From: Papio anubis
Lineage: Eukaryota; Chordata; Mammalia; Primates; Cercopithecidae
NCBI RefSeq assembly: GCF_008728515.1
Contig: NC_044989.1
Span: 66,210,712-66,274,711 of the forward strand
Direction: 5' to 3'
Length of the DNA: 64,000 nt
A program made the translations under genes and the position numbers. Shown in pieces: positions 23,023-34,245 of this stretch. The notes under the pieces are model-generated. The model saw nothing but the letters and a program-made list of their open reading frames with translations. It ran no database searches and was not told where the DNA came from. Each line of letters starts with the position of its first letter. Position 1 is the stretch's first letter.

Positions 23023-23538
23023 CATTCATCCAATATTGTTGAGTTGGGCACATTACTTAAAATATACATAGAATGGAATTAAGACAATTAACTTAGAATC
23101 ACTTTGTATATTATTGCTTTGTTTTCAAAGACAGAACACAATCAAAAGCACAGTACATTATCTTATTGTTACAACTAAAAAGAGTGTTGTAGGGCTTCAA
23201 GATCACCATCATGGGCAGTAATTACTGTTGCACTACCAATGCACTACCAATGTAGTGCAATAATAATAGATATGCTAGTTATCGGAGAGTTGTGATTGGT
23301 GAACTGCAAGAAAATTACCTTTCCTTGTTAAAAAAAAAAACCCAAAACCAAACCCTCATATCAGAAAATTGGTTTTCCTGAATCTGAGAATCCTGCTTTG
23401 GGCTGCCCATTGGATTGGGTGCAAGCTTTCAGAGATTTGGTTTCTCCACCTTCTTCCTTAAGACATAGTCTTTGAAGAAAGGATAAATTTTAAAAATGCC
23501 TACTTAGATCATCCATGCCTAGAACCTTGATGGCATAA
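23023..23538. other. Unassigned non-coding sequence
   Basis: No recognised feature. Contains an A-run at 23331-23340. Confidence 0.5.
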
Positions 23539-23550
23539 TAGCAAGGTAAT

Positions 23551-23761
23551 TTTTTGTTTTGTTTTGTTTTGTTTTTAGACAGTCTCACTCTGTTTCCCAG
23601 GCTGGAGTGCAGTGGTGTGATCTCGGCTCACTACAAGCTCCACCTTCCGGGTTCACACCATTTTCCTGCCTCAGCCTCCCAAGTAGCTGGGATTACAGGT
23701 GCCTGCCACCACGCCCAGCTAATGTTTTGTATTTTTTAGTAGAGATGGGGTTTCACCGTGT
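23551..23761 (-). mobile_element. 5'-truncated Alu with target duplication
   Basis: A T/GTTTT-rich tail is followed by an antisense Alu that stops at CACCGTGTT, missing roughly the first 80 bases of the element. TAGCAAGGTAAT occurs at 23539-23550 and 23762-23773, a 12-bp duplication. The element was therefore truncated when it inserted, not by later deletion. Confidence 0.92.
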
Positions 23762-23773
23762 TAGCAAGGTAAT

Positions 23774-25092
23774 ATTTACCAAGCTTGTCATGACTGAGGA
23801 AATTCTTGGGAGAACAAGTCTCCATAGAAATTATCTAAATATGGCAAACTCCTAAGGAAATGTCTCCCATTGGGGAAAAGGACTGTTTAACTGGTCCCAC
23901 ATGTTCTCCAGGGGATCTCTTTTCCCTCTGTCACTTTCTCCAGCTAGTTCTTATCTTTTGTGATGTAAAGGAAAGAAACACGATTTTAAGGAGGGCCTAA
24001 ATATTAAGCATCCTTTCCCCTGATTCATTCTAATGCGATTGTATGCAGATATGAGGGAATTTTTTGGGTTATAGCTGTCACTTGGAATTTCTCCATTGAT
24101 GGAGTCTCTGAAGACATTTTAGGAATGAATAATATCTTTTATCTCGTTGGAATATGCATGGGATTCCCATCAAGTCTGTCCTCGTGTGACTCTGAGTAGA
24201 CAGGCAGTAAGATTTCCTCTTTCAAGTCTCTGTCAGGAATAAATACTCAGTTCTTCAGTAGTGCCCAGATGAAAACCTGATAGTGGAGGCTTTGCTCTGA
24301 AAGCAGACTGTGGCCCAGCTGTTCTGTGGTTTATGAATTTTTTAGCAAGGCTGGGGCTGGCGGCTGAACCAGCATTGGCTGAGTTCAGGCATACGCTGGG
24401 GGTTTGATGACTTCAAGCAGGGGTTAGAAAAATCTGGCTGTGTATTCTGGGTTTCCCCTCTGAGGTTCGGAGGTTTGTTCAACTTTGGTTCAAAGCCAAG
24501 CTCAGAGACTGGAAAACAGGGGAAGCCACTGGGCCCAGCAACTTGCAGTGACTCTCTGGCAAGCAGTGTGGAAAAGGAGCCACACTGAGGTCAGGTCAAT
24601 GCCCATTTGGAGAGGGATGCTGCTGACTGGGCCACTCTGAAAATCCTCTCTCCAGTGGAAAAACAAGTACCTGGGGCCCTGCCTCCAGCAAAGACTGACT
24701 TTCTGTGCCAGATCTCACTTCAGCTGTGTTAAAGGAAGGAGTGGGGAGAATTAGATTTCGGGCCAGCAGGGAGAGAATAAGGACCTAACTGTTAGAGAAG
24801 GTGGCACTTTGAAGACCCAAACTTACCCAGAAATTGGATAACTTTTCTTTGTATTTTGCCTTCTTGACAAGGCATCTGAGTATTGAGGGTCCTATTTTTT
24901 ATATCTTGCCTCAATTTCTTTAGTAAGTTGTAACACTGGGGCAAAGGGAAATACTCATTGGCTAGATGTCATTACCATTTAGTGGCCATTGGGAAGACAG
25001 GCTGGGAGCCAGGAATTAAGATACATTCTTCCTACCAGCGAGTTCTGACATTTGAGTCTATGGAAAACAAAGTGAAGTGAAAATAACATTTT
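23774..25092. other. Unassigned non-coding sequence
   Basis: About 1.3 kb, moderately GC-rich around 24300-24700, with no recognised repeat or coding signal. Confidence 0.45.
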
Positions 25093-25320
25093 CCAATGAG
25101 AACACCTGGACACAGGGAGGGGAACAACATACACTGGAGCCTGCCGGGGATGGGGAAAGGAAGGAGATCATCAGGATAAATAGCTAATGCATGCCGGGCT
25201 TAATACCTAGGTGAGGGGTTGATAGGTGCAGCAAACCACCATGGCACACGTTTACCTGTGTGACAAACCTGCTCATCCTGCACAGGTATCCCAGAACTTA
25301 AAATAAAATTTTAAAAAATA
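25093..25320 (+). mobile_element. 5'-truncated L1 3' end (primate L1)
   Basis: ATGAGAACACCTGGACACAG, GGTGCAGCAAACCACCATGG and TATCCCAGAACTTAAAATAA are the L1 3'UTR, ending in an A-rich tail. AAAATAAC occurs just before (about 25080) and in the tail junction, so a short target duplication is possible. Confidence 0.85.
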
Positions 25321-25514
25321 ACGTATTCCTCAATCTAGTGATGATTGGGGAAATAATTGGCCTATTTGATTATATGGATGCTCAAAATAAAGCATCTCCA
25401 TCAAATGAGCCCTCAGGCCTGGCTGAGTCTGTTTGACTCACAGCATTGGAGCTTCTCCCCTCTGATCTTGGGGAAATTTAATATGCTCATGCTAGCAGCC
25501 TACTCCAAGCAGAC

Positions 25515-25612
25515 CAGGTGAATTAGGATCTCAGTGGGTGGGGCCTAGACATTGACTTCGAAGCTCCCCAGGTGAATCCAGTGAGCCGCCAGTGCTAATA
25601 ACCATTCACCTG
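25515..25612 (+). mobile_element. MER5-type hAT MITE fragment
   Basis: GGTGGGGCCTAGACATTGAC and GAAGCTCCCCAGGTGAATCC are characteristic MER5 blocks. Confidence 0.65.
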
Positions 25613-27529
25613 CTCTATCCCAATCAGCAAGGTATTGTGGCTGCCAAATCATCATTTTGTGTAGGGAGGCCAGGGTGCTGATGCAGGGATGAAGTTGCTC
25701 TTTTTCTTGGATTGTCAGGAAAGGCCTGGCTGCTCAGGTAACATTTGAATATGGACATGAAGGAAGTGAGCAAAGGGGTGGAGGAAAGGAGTGGAGGAGG
25801 AGGGAAGAGGATTCCAGGCAGCGTTACACCCGCCTCACAACAGAAGACTGGTTTCTGAAGGTGGGTGGGTGGGAGACAGGGGAGGCATAATGGTACTTAT
25901 CTTGCTACCATCACACTGGTTCAGATAGAATTAGGCCCCTTGAATGCCTCATCAATGTGGAAAAAATCTGATGGTTAGAAATAACCCTTTGGTTAAAAAT
26001 AACCTGAATCTTATGGTAATGATTAAATAATATGAAAGCACAACTACAGTTCAGTTTATGTCAAACAGAATGAGGTTTCACAGAATCTAGCACTATAGGT
26101 ACATTTAAAAAGACAAGGAAAGAAAATACGTGAGTGTACAAAAAACACGGTTTCTAGTAGGGAAAGAGTAATGTGCTCGCTTATTTGTTTGGCTTTGATC
26201 TGCGTATGATAGAAGCCTGGGGAAGGAGCCCATGGGCAGGTCACGGTTATGCTTTTGAAGGTGACCAGTGGTACTGATGTGCCCCAAGTGTGACTACTTC
26301 ATTGTCCTGTGCCTAATTAGGTAAGCAAGGGGTTCACAGTGGAGATTATTTCATTTATTAGGTTCGAATGAAACCTGTGGGAATTGGTAAGATGTGATCT
26401 TAAATTAACATACTTCCTGCAGCACCTGCGATGTGGTATTATCAGAATTAATTAAACAGTCTGAAATCGCAGGCGCGGTGTCAGGCTGGGATAACCAGAT
26501 GCCTGAGAGCCTGCATGTCTGGGCTGGGTCTCCAAACGCTTGAGCAGTGTCTTTCTCTCCCTCTCCCCACATCCTGATGGGTCTCGCTGTGGAGCCTTTG
26601 AAGCTTCTGTAGACGTGGTGCAGGATTCTATGGGGATGCATATAAACAAGTAAACCAGTGTTGCTCAAATTTTAATACTTTTCTAAGTATTGCCCGGGAT
26701 GCCAATGATTTTCTGAAGGGGTAGACGGAAAGCCTCGGAGAGCTGGCTTTGTTTTTCTCTCCTCTGAGGCTTCGATCAGTTTTAAGTTATTTGGTGGAAC
26801 AATAGGAATCCATCTTTTAAAGTCTCTTTCTCCCCCATCTGCTTGCAGAAGGCACTGTTACCCAGATGAAATGCATGTGTAGAAGCATACAGTAAGATGC
26901 TGTGTCTCTGTGTGTGTGTGTACAAGGTTGTATGCTGTTCTTTTCTGGTGGTTGTGCCAATTAGTAACATGTAATCAACAGAATTTGTCACTAGAGTTCT
27001 TTTGATCTGTAAGCCAGTTTCCATGGAACATGGACAGTGGCCCAGTTGTGGCCTGGCTTAGTGGCTAAAATGCAACTTTCATTGTGTATAGGCATTTGCC
27101 ATGGAAAAAAAAGTCCCCTCTATACTTAAGTAATGAATCTGATGCATTTCAGCAGCAAGGAAAGGGCTGGGTCAAGGATCAAATGCTTTCAGACAATAGT
27201 GTGCAGAGAGGGGCTGGTTTAGAGGCCCCAATGCAGTTAGTTTTCTCAATGCATCCAGGAGCAGAGGGAAGTCTACTGCACCCAGTCAGTTGTAGAAGCA
27301 TCATAGATGGAAGGGTGAGGTCTAGAAGGCAACTAAAATAACGATGACTCATACCATGTTGACATTTTCACCTGCACCTTCATTGAAAAGTTGCTAATTT
27401 TTCAAGACCCCAAATTTTAAACAGTCCCTCTCCAGGTAAGTTAACTTATTTCCCCTTCTCTGCCCTTGAACACAATCCACACTGCTACAGCAGCTGTCTT
27501 CTCTTTGCATTGCAATTAGTTTCTTCTTT
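25613..27529. other. Unassigned non-coding sequence
   Basis: About 1.9 kb without a confident feature apart from a short TG run near 26904-26921. Two overlapping minus-strand frames (26405-26668) are not supported as genes. Confidence 0.45.
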
Positions 27530-27630
27530 CTTGGATTATGATCTCCTTGGACACAGTGTCTTATTCATGTTTATAATTCTAGCATTGAATCTGGGACAGT
27601 CTTTTGAACATGTGCTTAATGATGGTTAAG
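27530..27630 (+). mobile_element. L2 3' end fragment
   Basis: GATCTCCTTGGACACAGTGT, TTATTCATGTTTATAATTCT and AGCATTGAATCTGGGACAG follow the order of the L2 3' end. Confidence 0.55.
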
Positions 27631-27757
27631 TTGTGTTTTTCAAAAAGAAAGTAGTCAAAGGAGGGATGAGAGGGCAGGAATGAAAAAGGCAACTTGTACA
27701 ATGTTACTACTTAGCCAGGAGTGGGACAGAGAGGCATACCAAGGTCATTAGGCTCTT

Positions 27758-28071
27758 CTCTTTTCTTTTCTTTTTTCTTTTTTTTTTTTTTGAGACAGAG
27801 TCTCACTCTGTCGCCCAGGCTGGAGTGCAGTGGCTCAATCTCGGCTCGCTGCAAGCTCTGCCTCCCGGGTTCACGCCATTCTCCTGCCTCAGCCTCCCAA
27901 GTAGCTGGGACTACAGGCGCCTGCCACCACGCCCGGCTAATTTTTGTATTTTTAGTAGAGACGGGGTTTCGCTGTGTTAGCCAGAATGGTCTCGATCTCC
28001 TGACCTCGTGATCTGCCTGCCTCAGCCTCCCAAAGTGCTGGGATTACAGGCGTGAGCCACCGTGCCCGGCC
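27758..28071 (-). mobile_element. AluY-like SINE, antisense, with target duplication
   Basis: A long T-rich tail, GAGACAGAGTCTCACTCTGT and an end at CCGTGCCCGGCC, with many CpGs preserved and the AluY-type TGACCTCGTGATCTGCC. AGGCTCTT is present at 27750-27757 and 28072-28079. One of the younger Alus here. Confidence 0.93.
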
Positions 28072-28127
28072 AGGCTCTTTTAACTCCATCACATTGGCAG
28101 GAAATAATTAGAAACTTAGCATACTGA

Positions 28128-28182
28128 AAACTTTTTTTTTTTTGTTTTAGACAAGATCTTGCTGTGTCACTTGACCACGGCT
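28128..28182 (-). mobile_element. AluJ, left piece, split by an LTR
   Basis: A T-run, TTTAGACAAGATCTTGCTGT and GTCAC are the antisense tail-side part of an old Alu. The Alu resumes at 28690. Confidence 0.75.
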
Positions 28183-28689
28183 TGTAATGGTTAATATTGG
28201 GTGTCAACTTGATTGGATTAAAGGATGCAAAGTATTGTTCCTAGGTGTGTCTGTGAGGGTGTTGCCAAAGGAGATTAACATTTGAGTCAGTGGACTGGGA
28301 AAGGCAGATCCACCTTCAATCTTGGTGGGTGCCATCTAATCAGCTGCCGGCATGGCCAGAATAAAAGCAGGCAGAAGAACATGGAAAGACTAGAACGGCT
28401 TAGCCTCCCGGCCTACATCTTTCTCCCGTGCTGGATGCTTCCTGCCCTTGAACATGAGACTCCAAGTTCTACTCTTGGTCCTTCAACTACAGACTAAAGG
28501 CTGCACTGTTGGCTTCCCTACTTTTGAGATTTTGGGACTCTGACTGGCTTCTGTGTCCCTCAGCTTGCAGATGGCCTGTGGTGGGACCTCACCTTGTGAT
28601 CATGTGAGTCAACACTCCTTAATAAACTCCCCTTTCTATATACATCTATCCTATTAGTTCTGTCACACTAGGGAACCCTGGCTAATACA
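28183..28689 (+). mobile_element. Solo ERV LTR inserted in an AluJ
   Basis: It begins TGTAATGGTTAATATTGGGT and ends ACCCTGGCTAATACA, with AATAAA in TTAATAAACTCCCC near 28619 placed as an LTR polyadenylation signal. The 5-base flanks CGGCT (28178-28182) and CAGCT (28690-28694) match at four positions. About 507 bp, with no internal retroviral sequence. I recognise the LTR type but cannot name the family with certainty. Confidence 0.75.
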
Positions 28690-28856
28690 CAGCTTCTTGC
28701 AACCTTGAACTCCTGGGCTTAAGTTATCCTCCCACCTCAGCCTCTCCAGTATCTGCCATGCCCAGCTGATTTTGAATTTTTTGTAGAGATAGTGTCTAAG
28801 TTGCCCAGGCTGGTCTCATACAACTAGCCTCAAGTGATCCTCTGGCCCTGGTCTCC
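28690..28856 (-). mobile_element. AluJ, right piece
   Basis: CTTGCAACCTTGAACTCCTG, TTTTGTAGAGATAGTGTC and AGTTGCCCAGGCTGGTCTCA continue the antisense Alu. The last 30-40 bases (the Alu start) are missing. Confidence 0.8.
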
Positions 28857-29439
28857 TATAAAAACTTTTATGGGAGTGCTATCTTCCTATTCATTTGGCT
28901 CATACACTGTTTTACAAGTCACTTTCCTTGTGAAAGATTGAGCAAAAAATGATTTTGCTTACATTAATGATGAAAGGGGCATTGATTTTTTTTCTATGTA
29001 GTTTTGTCTGCTGAAGGAAATGGAGATTATACACTTGCCTATTGTATTTTCTTTTTTATGTTGTTCTTCATGGAGCCACTCATCAGAGACCCCATACACT
29101 TAGCTAGTATCTCTAGGCAAGGCCTTAAGCCTTATATAATTCCTCCTTTTCTCTTTCCTTCAAAATGGACCAGTCCCGGGTGCCTGTCTCCGAGCACCCT
29201 GCCCTCTGCTGGTGAACTATCCATGCCTTCTTGTTCACAGATGCATGTTTACGTTCTCAGGCTGTTCTCTGAGTGTTGTGGGGTTGGATGGGGGACCTCA
29301 GGCTCCAGAACTGTTTTGGAACCTTCTGAGTACAATTTTTAGGTCCATTAATTACTAGCAGAGAGTCTGGGCTGTCAATGGTTAGAGTCCAATCATTTTG
29401 ACAGAAGAAATTGTAAGTAAGAGTCATTCTGTGAGATTA
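28857..29439. other. Unassigned non-coding sequence
   Basis: A 112-codon plus-strand frame at 29004-29342 has no recognisable domain. I leave it as chance. Confidence 0.45.
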
Positions 29440-29590
29440 TAATAGAATTGTAGAGCTAGAAGGTAGCTTAGAAATAGTCCAAACTTTTCTTTCATGGTTA
29501 TAGAAATTGAGGCTATAGAAAGTTACACAGCACGGGACAGGGCCAGTCTAGAATCAGGCTTTCTGATTGCTAGCTCATTACTTTCTCTAC
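29440..29590 (-). mobile_element. Possible MIR/L3-related fragment
   Basis: TAGAGCTAGAAGGTAGCTTA, GAAATTGAGGCTATAGAAAG and AGTTACACAGCACGGGACAG resemble antisense MIR or L3-derived repeats. Diverged. Confidence 0.45.
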
Positions 29591-30359
29591 TACATGCACC
29601 AAAGGCAAGTTCTAACTCCTTTGTTGCTATTTTCTGTCTTAGTTCATGATGGGGTCCCTTAACCCCTCACTTCTTTGGGAAAGAAATTCACCCCCCCAGT
29701 TTAAAAAAAAGACAACATATAAATGTAAATATTCATTTTATAAATATGCACATCAATTAAATATACATTTATTTTAAATACATGTGTTAATTATGTTACA
29801 TCAGATCACAATTAACTCAACAGAAAGTGATAATTTGCATATAATCAAGCTTGTATATTAATCAGTTGTCAATCTCAAATGCCATTTTTCTTCATAGAGC
29901 ACCGTCCACGGAGGCATATCAGAGCCAGGGATTTGAAGCAATGAGACTATGCTGCTGTGTGGCTCTGTGCTACTTATTTTCTGTCTTTGGTCCCCTGGAA
30001 TCCCATTTGTAGTCCTTCAGTTAGGTCTGGGTGTTCTTGGCCTTCCCTCCTAGAATCTTTTTGAAGGAGGAGAGTGGTTTCTCTTTGTCTAGTGGCTCTC
30101 ACTCTGTTCTAAAGGATTTTCTAGACAATGGAGGCCGTTTACTAGGTTACAGGTGTCCCACTGAGAGGGATAGGAAAGAAGAGAACTAGTAAATGTTTCT
30201 ACGGAAAGAAACTTATAAATACTAACACAAATCCTTCACTTAGTAGATAAGTAAGCTAAGGCCCACAGATGTTAAGTATCTTCCACAGGAAGGCTAACCA
30301 AAGTCTTGAATGTCTAGCCTCTTCTTGAAGTCATCAGCATCCATTTTGCTCCTGCAGAC
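29591..30359. other. Unassigned, partly very AT-rich
   Basis: 29700-29870 is AT-rich with many TAAAT/ATTTA words. 30225-30325 is faintly MIR-like. Nothing firmer. Confidence 0.45.
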
Positions 30360-30530
30360 CTCCACCTCCCTTACTTGCCTGTAGCACTTATTAAGATACA
30401 AATTATGTGGCATGCTTTGTCTGAGTATAACTTGCTCCTCTCAAGAGATGGTTTTCTAACTCTTCTGTAACAACCAGAGTATATAGTAAGTGCACCTGGT
30501 ATGCAGTAAGTGCTCAATACATATAGCCAT
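30360..30530 (+). mobile_element. Probable L2 3' end
   Basis: AGTAAGTGCACCTGGTATGC and AGTAAGTGCTCAATACATAT, after a GCCTGTAGCACTTATTAA block, fit a diverged L2 3' end. Confidence 0.5.
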
Positions 30531-31309
30531 AAAGAGTTTGTTGATTGGAAGGGTGTGAATTCATTTGGGAAATATATGGAAATGTCTCCTCTTTATGGAT
30601 ATCATGGTTTAAAGCACCTAAGTGCATTTTTCTTTCAGAAAACCAGTGAATCGTTTCTTGGGAGGGCAGAGGGGACAAAGAGTGGACCTGTCGCTTTATC
30701 ACTAGGCTCTCCTCTTTCCTCATGCTGGGCCTGGTTCCAAAAGTAATTAATCAACAAGGACAACTTCTTTGTCCCCCTTGCCCTTTGGTCTGTGGTATAA
30801 AAAATGTATTTCAGCTAGAGGAATTGTGATCACTTAGCATTTCCTCTACATTTGGTCCTTGATCTTGTAAGATAGCAGGAAAAGGTTTTTCATTTGATTT
30901 CTTGGCTAATTACAGTTAGACATTTCCCACTTTTACATTATTCTAGTGAAAATATTCCACTTCAGCATGCCAGTCTCTGCTCTTAGATGAAACATTTTTC
31001 CTTAAGAAGCATTCATTTAAAAAATAGTTTACAAGGAAGAACGAACATGTTATAAAACAACTGAGAGGATGATGATATTAATCCTTTAGAGCAACACTGC
31101 GTATACTTGGGGTGTCACTACCTGTGGAAAATCCACAGGAGAAACGTGTGGCCCTTTGAAATATTTGTGGCCTATTTACCATTTGCAGGGTAATAAACTA
31201 GGCAGTGTGATAGATTAGACATAGTTTTTGTCCCTAAGACTTTGTGGTGTACTGGAAAAATTGAAACGTGGTACCTGAAGGCATTTCCATCTTTCTAGGA
31301 AAATGATTT
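30531..31309. other. Unassigned non-coding sequence
   Basis: No recognised feature. Confidence 0.5.
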
Positions 31310-31440
31310 GTATTCATTTATATATTCAGCACACTTTTATTAGGCACCTATTATGAAAGATACAGTACTGGAATTGGCCAGCTAGGGGCCCTGCCCTTGT
31401 GATGTATACTTTGTGGTAAGTTGTAAACATGACAGTGAGT
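31310..31440 (-). mobile_element. L2 3' end, antisense
   Basis: ATTCAGCACACTTTTATTAG, GCACCTATTATGAAAGATAC and GGGGCCCTGCCCTTGTGATG are antisense L2 3' end blocks in order. Confidence 0.65.
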
Positions 31441-32089
31441 CCACAGGCCAAGACTTCAGAGGAGGTCTATGCTTTGACCTACCTTCATAACAATTATGTG
31501 TATACACATAATAATTGTATGTAAACTATAAAAGACAAAACCGAAAAGACATAGCTAATCTCAGAAACAAGACAAGTAATAGAGCAGCTACCTAAGGTGG
31601 TGAGCAGAGCTAAATGAAACCCAGGCCTGGTTAGCCCCAGGTTGAGAAACAAATAGTGTTGGCTGGGAATTAGGCTCCAACCAGGACTAAAAACATTTAG
31701 TGGGAGGATGGGAGGTTGGATTTAGGTTTACTGCTTGAAGCCAAAGGCAAGGCTGTGGGTCTTTCTACTCCAACACCTGGTTGTAAAAGAAGAACAGAAA
31801 AAACATACCACTTGCTGCTGTTAGGACTATAGCTTAAAAGGATCTGCAAAGTTAGGGAAGATTGGAGTCTAAGACAGAGCCTTGAGATCCTGAACCAAAT
31901 CAAGCTGCTCTTTGGGTGATTTGGGGATATCTGTGATCATTGAGGGACAATGACCTCAAACTGCTTTGATCAAACCAGGTTCTGGATGGTAGCTATAGGA
32001 GGCCAGATGCAGGAAAACACAGAGATGGGTAAAGTCAGAGAAGGGGTGTGAGGACAGAGCAATTACAAAAATTCTTTCACTTAAATAAG
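31441..32089. other. Unassigned non-coding sequence
   Basis: No recognised feature. Confidence 0.5.
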
Positions 32090-32513
32090 CCTCAAAAGCT
32101 AAATTTCAAATCATATGAAAAAACTAAAGGCTAAGGAAGATAGCCAACAAAGCCAACAATCAGAAAATTAACTAATTCAAATAAAATTAACTTTTTATTA
32201 TAGCTGGAAGAACTGTTTAAATAAGTATTTTGGGAAAGCTTACATTAATTAGGGGGGAAATAATAGCCATCAAAATTTAAGATATTTTACAAGAATAGGC
32301 AGAAATAAAACTATTTACATAAGAAAAAGAATCAATTCCAATATTAGAAATAAATCTTAAAAGTAAAAATATCATCAGAATAAGACACTCAGTAGTTGAG
32401 ACAAACTCTAGATAAAAACAGGTGATGGAATACTCAGTGTATTGAAAGTCAACCCATAGCTGGTCACCTAGAATGTAGCAAAGAGAAGTAAAATGTTAGT
32501 ATTAAAATAAAGC
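32090..32513 (+). mobile_element. Old L1 (L1M type), ORF1-side part
   Basis: A-rich sequence with words typical of an old L1 ORF1 region (for example GGTGATGGAATACTCAGTGT near 32421). The match resumes at 39606 after two nested younger L1s. No open frame survives. Assignment rests mainly on the continuation to the right. Confidence 0.5.
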
Positions 32514-33223
32514 AAAAATGGCAAACAGGCATATGGAAAGGTGCTCAACATCATTAATCATCAGAGAAATGTAAATCAAAATACAATGAAATATTGTCTC
32601 ACCCCAGTTAAAATGGCTTATATCCAAAAGACAGGCAATAACATATATTGGCAAGGATGTGGAGAAAAGGGAGGCCTCATACATTGTTGGTGAGAATGTA
32701 AATTAGTACAACCACTATGGTGAACAGTTTGGAGGTTCCTCAAAAAACTAAAAATAGGTATGATCCAGCAATCTCAATGCTGGGTATATACCCCAAAGAA
32801 AGGAAATCACTATATGGAAGAGATAGCTGCACTGCCGTGTTTGTTGCAGCACTGTTCACAATAGGTAAGGTATGGAAGCAAACTAAGTGTTCATCAACAG
32901 ATGAATGGATAAAGAAAATGTGGTTGGATTTTATCCATAGTATTCAATGGAATACTATTCAGCCATAAAAAAGGATGAGGTCCTGTCATTTGCAACAACA
33001 TGGATGGAAATGAAGATCATTATGTTAGGTGAAATAAGCCAGGCACAGAAAGACAACCACTGAAGTGTTCTTATTTGTGGGATCTAAAAATCAAGACAAT
33101 CAAACTCATGGAGATAGAGAGTTGAAGGATGGTTACCAGAGGATGTGAAGGGTAGCAGACGTCTGTGGGGAGGAAGTGGGGATGGCTAATGAGCACAAAA
33201 ATTACTCAGAAAGAATGAATAAG
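32514..33223 (+). mobile_element. Intermediate-age L1 (L1MA/L1PB-like), ORF2 C-terminus
   Basis: Encodes remnants of the ORF2 C-terminal region: an open stretch at 32717-32968 includes the MLGIYPKE- and DEWIKKM-like blocks of that domain, followed by the AAAAAGGATGAGGTCCTG 3' region. It is 5'-truncated at about 32514 and interrupted at 33224 by a full-length L1. The 3'UTR continues at 39358. TTAAAATAAAGCAAA here and TTAAACAAAGCAAAG at 39605-39619 may be its decayed target duplication. Confidence 0.75.
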
Positions 33224-34245
33224 GGCCCAAGATGGCTGAATAGGAACAGCTCCAGCCTCCAGCTCCCAGCGTGAGTGACGCAGAAGACGGGTGATTTCTG
33301 CATTTTCAACTGAGGTACCGGGTTTGTCTCACTGGGGCATGTTGGACAGTTGGCGCTGGTTCCCCGGTGCAGCCCGAACTGCTGAAGCAGGGCGAGGCAT
33401 CACCTCAGCTGGGAAGTGCAAGGGGCAAGGGAATTCCTTTTCTTAGCCAAAGGAAATTGGGACACACAACACCTGGAGAATCGGGTAACTCCCACTCTAA
33501 TACTGCCCGTTACCAAGGGTCTTAGCAAATGGCACACCAGGAGATTATATCCCACACCTGGCCCAGGGGGTCCCACGCCCATGGAGCCTCCCTCATTGCT
33601 AGCACAGCAGTCTGAGATCTAACTGCAAGGCAGCAGCGAGGCTGGGGGAGGGGCACCCACCATTGCTGAGGCTTAAGTAGGTAAACAAACACCCTGGGGA
33701 AGCTTGAATTGGGTGGAGCCCACCACAGCTCAAGGAGCCTGCCTGCCTCTGTAGACTCCTCCTCTGGGGACAGGGCATAGCTAAACTAAAAGCAGCAGAA
33801 ACCTCGGCAGAGGTAAATGTCCTTGTCTGACAGCTTTGAAGAGAGCACTGGATCTCTCAGCACAGAGGTTGAGATCTGAGAATGGACAGACTGCCTGCTC
33901 AAGTGGGTCCCTGATCCCTGAGTAGCCTAACTAAGAGATATGACCCACTGGGTGCAGACTGACACCTCACACCTCACACGGTAGGGTACACCCCTAAGAC
34001 TAAGCTTCCAGACCAAGAATCAGACAGCAACACTCGCTGTTCAGCAATATTCTATCTTCTGCAGCCTCCACTGCTGATACCCAGGCAAACAGGGTCTGGA
34101 GTAGACCTCAAGCAAACTCCGACAGACATACAGCTGAGGGTCCTGACTATTAGAAGGAAAACTAACAAACAGAAAGGACACCCACACCAAAACCCCATCA
34201 GTACGTCACCATCATCAAAGACCAAAGGCAGATAATACCACAAAG
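33224..34245 (+). promoter_or_regulatory. L1 5'UTR with internal promoter
   Basis: In L1PA elements this region drives transcription from the first base of the element. The YY1-binding core AAGATGGC at 33229-33236 positions that start, and it is intact here. Several CpGs in the first 150 bases survive (GCGTGAGTGACGCAG, AGACGGGTG), and others have gone to TG/CA. Whether any activity remains cannot be judged from sequence. Confidence 0.75.

Noticed and set aside
33400..33582. Antisense 60-codon frame in the L1 5'UTR as a possible ORF0
   Set aside because: It lies roughly where primate ORF0 is found, but I cannot match it to ORF0 and the start does not clearly correspond.
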